A stretch of 12,562 nt of DNA from CAYRJA01 sp964424455 (GTDB taxonomy: Bacteria > Bacteroidota > Bacteroidia > Chitinophagales > UBA10324). The notes below the pieces were generated by a model. It saw only the letters and a list, made by a program, of their open reading frames with translations. It was not told where the DNA came from and ran no database searches. Position 1 is the first letter of the stretch. Each line of letters begins with the position of its first letter. The translations under genes and the position numbers were made by a program. The stretch is taken from assembly GCA_964424455.1 (NCBI GenBank), contig CAYRJA010000097.1, positions 1 to 12,562 of the forward strand. Direction: 5' to 3'. Positions 8,401 through 12,562 of the stretch are shown here, piece after piece.

Positions 8401-11010
8401 GAACGGTGGCTTTGAGAAAATACATGTGGTATCGGTAAGATTATTAAAATTTACACTGAGAGATGTACACCCTGATGTAGTATCTGCTGAAAATACTGGG
8501 TATGTGCCACGTACGGTAATTGTCTTGCTTGTACTGTCTGTACAATTATTTACATCCTTTGCAACCATTGCTACATCATAAATACCCGGTGATAAAGGAA
8601 AAGGAGGAGATGCGGGATCTCTGTTAGGAGGCGCTTTATATGTTCCACTTTTGTAAATTAATGTATCTGATAAAGAGGTACAATCTGCTTTCTTATATAC
8701 ATAAGCTGTAACAGAAGGGTTACCTGTTGCTTGATTTGATATTTTAAAATTAAACGGACTACACCCAACGGAATCAGACAACGTAAAATAAGCATGTGTA
8801 TTCCTCAGCAAGACCTGATAAGTTGCCTGATTGGTACACCCATTTTTATTACTGACTGTAAGCGTGCAGATATACGATATATTAGATGGTGGTAATGTCC
8901 AGAAAACTTTTACAACACTGTCTTTCGCAGTAGAGGGCGGTACAATTGTTCCGCTGGGAAATGTCCATGAGTATGTACTGGCTCCTACTGATTTTGCACC
9001 TGAAAATGTCCTGTATTGAGGGCTGTCGCAATTCTGAGTAACTACTATACTTGCCACCGGTGGTAAGATACGTACAAATGTGTCCTTTGTTAAAGTATCA
9101 CAGCATCCATACATACAGGATATAAGTGTAACATCCTTATAGCCGGTATCAGAATAGAGATGAGTGGGTTCAAGTACTGAAGACTGGCATATAAACGCTG
9201 ATGCTCCGTCACCAAAATTCCAGCACCAGGTACATGCAGGTGGACTTACATTCGGTAAGGGACATTTTGTACAATTTTTAAAAGATATTTGATCCTTTGC
9301 ACAAACTTTCTTAGGTGTAGCATCAAAACAGGGCTTAACTTTACTTCCGAAGCAAATCGGTTTATCTTCAGTTGGATTACCTTTATTTACTATTGTATCG
9401 GCACAGCCCATTGCATCTTTTACAATAAGCCGTACATTATAACAGCCCATAGTAGAAAATTTTCTTACGGCACCTTGTGTGTTGTAATCACAACCGGAAG
9501 TAGGATTAGTGCCTGTAGGTGTAAACTTCCAGCAATAGGAAGCATACCCCGGTACCGCATTGAATGTAGCTGTTGAATCCACACAGAATTGTCCTTTTTT
9601 AGGTGCGCTGATTGTAACATATTCAGCCGTAGGGCAATTAATATTAACTGCATCGGTTTTTATGATAACTGAATCACAATGGGTTACTGTATCTGTTACA
9701 GTAAGAGTAATGGTAAAATTGCCACATTGATTATATGTAATATTGCCTGGGTTTTGTGAGTTTACATTACCTGATGCAATTCCTCCTCCCAAATCCCAGC
9801 GATATTTCCATGCAGGATTAGCTCCTGTTAAACTGACTTTCACTGTTTGAGGAAAAGAGCAAAAATCCGTATTTCCAACAACCTGAAAATCTGCAGTCGG
9901 CTTGTTGATTACTGTAATGGTATCACTATGTGCAATTACACAGTTTCCTACACCAGCCCCGAGTTTAACAGAATCGCTAATAATGTATTTTCCTGTTTTA
10001 CAAAAAGAAATGCTTTGCACTCTTCCAAAGAGCGGAGGGACTGGCGTTACACCTGATAATGCACCACCTCCAACCATTCGGATAGACCATTCGTGCTGGC
10101 GCATTGGATCGGTATCCGGATTATCAAACTGCACTGACTCGCAAACACATACTGTTTTTGTGGAAGTTGTAAAAAAGGTCTTGTAATTATTAATACTAAG
10201 AAAATTGGGCTTAGTAACAGTTGTTTTACACCCATTACTATCTGTTACAGTTAAACTAACCGGGTATTTTCCTGTATTGGCATAAACAACAGAAGAAGGA
10301 CATTTAACATTTGAAGAGGCAGGTGTTCCACCGGAAAAAGTCCAGTTATAAGTTAAATTTCCTTTTGCCTGAATAATATCGGCACAGAAATCTACTTTAA
10401 ACGGAGCAGTACAACTGACGGTATCACCAACCGATCTGATTTTAAATTTCGGTGATGTATAAGAGCAAACATATTGAGTCTTTTCAGAAAAGCCCCTGCA
10501 GCCATTATTATCTGTGACTTGAAGTTTTATATTAAAACATTCTGAACCAAATGGTATAAATTGATGTGATGGCTTTACTATACTTGAAGCAGCACCATCA
10601 CCAAAGTCCCATAAATAATTTACACCAGGGGTTGAGCAACCGGCATCAAAACCTACTACTATCGGAGCACAGCCGTTTCTTGGTGAAGTTGCAGTAAAAC
10701 AAGAAACCGGGTTAGAGTTAATAACAATTTGTTTGGTAATAGAACTTGCACCTCCGTTTATGGTTAAGGTAACATTATAGGTACCTGCCGGGAAAATTAC
10801 CGTTGGTGTACATGTATTTTTTTGAGGAGGTACATTTGCTCCGAATGTCCATGAACAATCAGTAGCTCCTGTTGATGTGCTTGTAAACTGAACTCCTTCT
10901 CCCTCGCAAAAACCTAAGCCAATTGCCTGATAGGTAAAGTCTGCCGTTTGTGAGAAAGCACCGGCTGAGAAAATTAATATAATAATAACAATACTGTAAA
11001 GCTTTCTCAT
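5431..11010 (-). CDS. Giant PKD/Ig-repeat surface protein, T9SS type B cargo with truncated sorting domain
   Basis: 1,859 residues up to the TAA. Signal peptide 1-20 (cleavage near AFS|QT). Residues about 22-1345 form some 15 PKD-like domains, recognisable by WxFGDG (canonical at 134-139, 597-602, 874-879, 956-961, 1043-1048, 1215-1220), a YxVTLxVTD strand and a closing GC or CxD; others are degenerate, e.g. about 738-833. Residues about 1347-1813 are six Ig-like repeats of roughly 75 residues (AGxD, cysteine, WxP, NPxxxP, TTYTV, DxNGC). PNAFTPNDDGKND (1821-1833) to NRWGEVVFE (1851-1859) is the first half of the T9SS type B sorting domain, interrupted by the stop. There are about 80 cysteines. 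Likely role, by family: adhesin, gliding filament or extracellular matrix protein exported through the T9SS with the downstream PorP/SprF partner. No enzymatic domain is visible. If translation stops here, export or surface attachment should fail. Confidence 0.9.
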   Translation of the reverse strand: MRKLYSIVIIILIFSAGAFSQTADFTYQAIGLGFCEGEGVQFTSTSTGATDCSWTFGANVPPQKNTCTPTVIFPAGTYNVTLTINGGASSITKQIVINSNPVSCFTATSPRNGCAPIVVGFDAGCSTPGVNYLWDFGDGAASSIVKPSHQFIPFGSECFNIKLQVTDNNGCRGFSEKTQYVCSYTSPKFKIRSVGDTVSCTAPFKVDFCADIIQAKGNLTYNWTFSGGTPASSNVKCPSSVVYANTGKYPVSLTVTDSNGCKTTVTKPNFLSINNYKTFFTTSTKTVCVCESVQFDNPDTDPMRQHEWSIRMVGGGALSGVTPVPPLFGRVQSISFCKTGKYIISDSVKLGAGVGNCVIAHSDTITVINKPTADFQVVGNTDFCSFPQTVKVSLTGANPAWKYRWDLGGGIASGNVNSQNPGNITYNQCGNFTITLTVTDTVTHCDSVIIKTDAVNINCPTAEYVTISAPKKGQFCVDSTATFNAVPGYASYCWKFTPTGTNPTSGCDYNTQGAVRKFSTMGCYNVRLIVKDAMGCADTIVNKGNPTEDKPICFGSKVKPCFDATPKKVCAKDQISFKNCTKCPLPNVSPPACTWCWNFGDGASAFICQSSVLEPTHLYSDTGYKDVTLISCMYGCCDTLTKDTFVRILPPVASIVVTQNCDSPQYRTFSGAKSVGASTYSWTFPSGTIVPPSTAKDSVVKVFWTLPPSNISYICTLTVSNKNGCTNQATYQVLLRNTHAYFTLSDSVGCSPFNFKISNQATGNPSVTAYVYKKADCTSLSDTLIYKSGTYKAPPNRDPASPPFPLSPGIYDVAMVAKDVNNCTDSTSKTITVRGTYPVFSADTTSGCTSLSVNFNNLTDTTCIFSKPPFRYRWKFGDGSISRLKNPTHVYTKQGAFNVTLIVTDGYNCVDSIVMYQFINIRGSEINFHATDTTTCLGNSVCFIDDSKGSGLIYDWDFGDGSPHSTSSNPCHIYVNTGKYTVTLLLKDADGCTGILRKTNYITIGEMTGAFRVKEDSSSLCPPLHVQFLNRSKVNLNCAKWMWSFGDGSYSQLQNPTHFYSYADSFNVTLIVLDTCLDCSDTIRKMKYIAVGGPYSHPYATPDTGCAPLTVYFDLRPTNSTRFIWNFGDNTGLHDGGDTISHTYTDTGVFVVTVIITDSAAGNTNPCTYVRVVDTIYVVSPTAGFYFMPDIPCARESVTFIDTSGSAIGINKWKWFFGDGDSSSLQNPVHAYKTGGDYIVTLIATPPGACSDTVTKIIRILDSPLAGFIASPDSACPNTFISFTDISNSSLPIVSWNWKFDGLGSSITPNSSYTYALPGDYNDTLIVVNTIGCSDTAIGKTHIFPFAVAEAGSDTFVCVNNITDTLKGSGGVIYLWRPPTGLSDTTIANPEVSPLVNTTYTLYVTDINGCKDDDTVAIIVKPKPQANVTASDSIICFGNQVTLSASGGVCFEWQPGGSTDQNYVVSPFTTTTYTVIVCNSDGCTDDTTVVVNVLEPSSIDAGNDVDICINDSVSLLVVSQDTTMSFVWQPGSSLNDSIISNPTASPTVTTTCTVTGTDRNGCTVSDNIVVTVNPLPPVSAGIEAKMCLGSPIKLSASGAVQYDWEPKSLIINGANTANPLVSPTDTSYFYVTGTDNKNCSAKDSVRVNVLKSFKTKISHDTCVCPGKSVMLSAGDPTGYIYKWSASQQGGLSETNTCCPIASPTVSSTYTVIVADELRCYNDTQKVKVCVYPLTRVDAGKDEVLLSGTSVKLNAANLTLPGTGAYTWIPDSTLSCSNCQSPVAHPLIHTTYTVTLTDINGCIAKDSMAVNIFCNEQVFLIPNAFTPNDDGKNDYFMIQAEGVTQFHLIVRNRWGEVVFE

Positions 11011-11260
11011 TTGCTACATTAATAATTTACCACTTCACATTTTTTGATTTTCATAAAACCTGAATTTTTCATCATAAATTTATATATAAACCCATATCCA
11101 AAAAAATTAGTTTTAGCTCCTCCTTTCTATCAATAAACATTCAATGTGTTTGTAGCGCTGCCTTCGCTGCAAATATCGGTTTTTCGGCTAAAGTAGTGTT
11201 ATTAACAACCTAAAAAAACCAATTTTATGTTTGTTATTTTTGTCAAAAAGTTACTTCCCA
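11011..11260. promoter_or_regulatory. Divergent intergenic region between the PKD operon and the peptidase-epimerase pair
   Basis: About 250 AT-rich bases must hold the promoters for both directions. Leftward, 11177-11170 reads GATATTTG, one mismatch from TAnnTTTG, which would give the PKD mRNA a leader of about 160 bases; no good -33 element accompanies it. Rightward, 11145-11152 reads TGTGTTTG, also one mismatch, about 110 bases before the peptidase start, and it overlaps an 11-base dyad ACATTCAATGT (11137-11147). The minus strand also has GGAGG near 11118-11124, with no start codon at a suitable distance. All promoter assignments here are weak. Confidence 0.4.
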
Positions 11261-12037
11261 TTGCAGTTTGGAATATGTGATTTGCCGGTTATACCCGTTC
11301 GTTCAGAACCATCCGATAAAAGTGAGATGGTTACTCAGTTGATTTTTGGTGAAAGTTTTGAAATTACAGAGCAGAAAAATCAATGGTTAAGAATCAATAC
11401 TTCTTTTGATAATTATGTCGGGTGGATTGATAGTAAACAAGTTCAACTACTCTCCTATTCCGATCATCAAAAATTATTACAGGAAAGGCTTTGCGTGACA
11501 ACGGAGCTTATCTGTACAGCAGAACACGATAAAACAACCATCTTGCTACCTATAGGAAGTACCATACCCTTTTCTGATGGGAAAGGGTTCTCTATCAACG
11601 AAAAAGGATTTTTGCTGAAAGGAAAGACTTCCTGTCCTGACAAAAATGAGTTTACAGAAAAAAAGGTGGCGCATTATGCTAAACTATTCTTAGGTTCTCC
11701 TTACCTGTGGGGTGGACGAACTCCATTTGGGATAGATTGTTCGGGGTTTACACAAATCGTTTACAAACTCTTGGGTTATTCTCTTCATCGTGATGCCTAT
11801 CAACAGGCAGATGAAGGTATGATGGTAAATTTTGTTGACCATGCACGAACAGGAGATTTAGCTTTCTTCCATAAAGAAGATGGAAAAATTACGCATACAG
11901 GAATTATTCTTCCAAACAAAAAAATTATACATGCCTCCGGAAGAGTCCGGATTGATACGATTGACCACTACGGAATTTTTAATGATGAAACAAAATCGTA
12001 TTCCCACCAACTGCGAGTGATTAAACGAATACTGTGA
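11261..12037 (+). CDS. SH3-NlpC/P60 cell-wall peptidase (C40 family)
   Basis: 258 residues from a TTG at 11261. The frame is also open to TTG codons at 11231 and 11240, but homologues begin with a short MxYGIC-type N-terminus directly ahead of the first SH3 domain, which fits QFGICDLPVIPVR here. No in-frame ATG precedes the conserved region; the ATG at 11227 is in another frame and stops after 17 codons. A bacterial SH3 domain (about 3-62) is followed by a second, weaker SH3-like segment (about 75-125) and the NlpC/P60 domain (about 133-258). Catalytic residues are Cys160 in DCSG, His212 in THTG and His224 in IHASG. The family cleaves peptide stems of peptidoglycan, typically between D-glutamate and the third residue. 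No signal peptide is evident, so it may act on recycled muropeptides in the cytoplasm or be exported atypically. The stop overlaps the next gene's start. Confidence 0.9.
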   Translation: MQFGICDLPVIPVRSEPSDKSEMVTQLIFGESFEITEQKNQWLRINTSFDNYVGWIDSKQVQLLSYSDHQKLLQERLCVTTELICTAEHDKTTILLPIGSTIPFSDGKGFSINEKGFLLKGKTSCPDKNEFTEKKVAHYAKLFLGSPYLWGGRTPFGIDCSGFTQIVYKLLGYSLHRDAYQQADEGMMVNFVDHARTGDLAFFHKEDGKITHTGIILPNKKIIHASGRVRIDTIDHYGIFNDETKSYSHQLRVIKRIL

Positions 12038-12562
12038 AAAAAATTCTGACTGCCCTACAAATCAGAGAAGGTGACAAATACACTATAATGCACGAACCTA
12101 TAAGCAGTATTGCATTAATGGAGCGTTCTGCAAAATCATTTGTAAAAATTTATACCAAACAATTCAAAAAGAATCAGCCCGTAAAGATTTTTTGCGGACC
12201 CGGAAATAATGGAGGAGACGGATTGGCAATTGCACGGCTGTTACAGAAGAAAGATTATGAAACGACTGTTTATATTTTTGATGATAATGCTGCATTTTCA
12301 GCTGATTTTTTAGCAAACGAAGAACGATTGCTGAAGTCGGATAGTGTTACAGTGCTACATCTTTATCAAGCATCAGACTTTCCGGTTATAAATGCAGATG
12401 ATATAATTATTGATGCCTTATGGGGAACAGGGCTTTCACGAAGTGTAACAGGCTTAGGCGCTGAACTTATTAATCACATTAACAAGCATAAAACTACCAC
12501 TGTAAGCGTGGACATACCAAGTGGTTTGTATGCTGATAAATCTTATGATGGAATCTGCATAC
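12034..12562 (+). CDS. nnrE: NAD(P)H-hydrate epimerase, N-terminal part (YjeF_N domain), cut by window end
   Basis: 176 codons are visible, starting at a GTG that overlaps the TGA of the peptidase gene (GTGA, 12034-12037), implying translational coupling. Family role: epimerises damaged S- and R-NAD(P)HX so that the partner dehydratase can restore NAD(P)H; the dehydratase (NnrD/CARKD) domain is often fused at the C-terminus and could lie beyond the window. Recognisable motifs are ILTALQIREGDKYT (4-17), EPISSIALMERSA (21-33), the glycine-rich GPGNNGGDG (55-63) of the Rossmann-like fold, DALWGTGLSR (127-136) and VDIPSGL (159-165), whose aspartate corresponds to the conserved active-site residue. 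The GTG is chosen because it places the usual MKIL-type N-terminus exactly at the start. Confidence 0.93.
   Translation, partial: MKKILTALQIREGDKYTIMHEPISSIALMERSAKSFVKIYTKQFKKNQPVKIFCGPGNNGGDGLAIARLLQKKDYETTVYIFDDNAAFSADFLANEERLLKSDSVTVLHLYQASDFPVINADDIIIDALWGTGLSRSVTGLGAELINHINKHKTTTVSVDIPSGLYADKSYDGICI

Noticed and set aside
5450..11000. Periodic repeats along the long gene as a CRISPR array or tandem DNA repeat
   Set aside because: The periodicity is at protein level (PKD and Ig-like domains, 70-100 residues) and the DNA copies are strongly diverged; there are no identical short repeats with uniform spacers.
11019..11075. 18-codon ORF on the minus strand ending eight bases before the PKD start, possible leader peptide
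   Set aside because: It has no regulatory amino-acid run, no recognisable motif and no start signal at a proper distance; an ORF this short is expected by chance.
11227..11280. ATG at 11227 as the start of the NlpC/P60 gene
   Set aside because: It is out of frame with the peptidase and reaches a stop after 17 codons; using it would need a frameshift for which there is no evidence.

Overview
The window looks like a piece of a Bacteroidota chromosome, probably from a gliding or environmental lineage near Chitinophagales/Sphingobacteriales; the rank is inferred. The evidence is a huge secreted PKD/Ig-repeat protein with a type IX secretion (T9SS) type B sorting domain next to a PorP/SprF-family gene, a Bacteroidota-type -7 promoter element (TAnnTTTG), AT-rich intergenic DNA and few Shine-Dalgarno sites. 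The sequence is a draft: a 10-N scaffold gap lies at 4119-4128.

Layout. Positions 1-199 are non-coding with small inverted repeats. Four genes follow on the minus strand. Read in the direction of transcription they are: (i) a giant surface protein (11010 to 5431) with about 15 PKD-like domains, six Ig-like repeats and the start of a T9SS C-terminal domain; (ii) a PorP/SprF-family outer-membrane protein (5287 to 4310); (iii) a Prc/Tsp-type C-terminal processing protease (4174 to 2012), with its own promoter-like element at 4229-4236; (iv) a multi-membrane-span protein with C-terminal TPRs (1969 to 200), resembling GT-C/TMTC glycosyltransferases. A divergent intergenic region at 11011-11260 separates these from a plus-strand pair: an SH3-NlpC/P60 peptidase (11261-12037) and the start of NAD(P)H-hydrate epimerase (12034 to the window end), which overlap as GTGA.

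How the genes fit together. The giant protein and the PorP/SprF protein look like a T9SS type B cargo with its dedicated partner, as sprB and sprF are in Flavobacterium johnsoniae. The protease and the TPR membrane protein form a second transcription unit with a general envelope role (protein processing, possibly glycosylation). The NlpC/P60 and epimerase genes are housekeeping.

Main observation. The giant protein is cut by an in-frame TAA (5431-5433) inside its sorting domain. The next 45 codons, in the same frame, encode the missing half of that domain and end at a TAG five bases before the PorP start. This is either a recent nonsense mutation that should block export and anchoring of a ~1,900-residue protein, or a sequence error. 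Separately, the N gap in the protease gene is flanked by two copies of the same 8-mer; collapsing it restores a natural 714-residue reading frame. No clearly new multi-gene system is visible.
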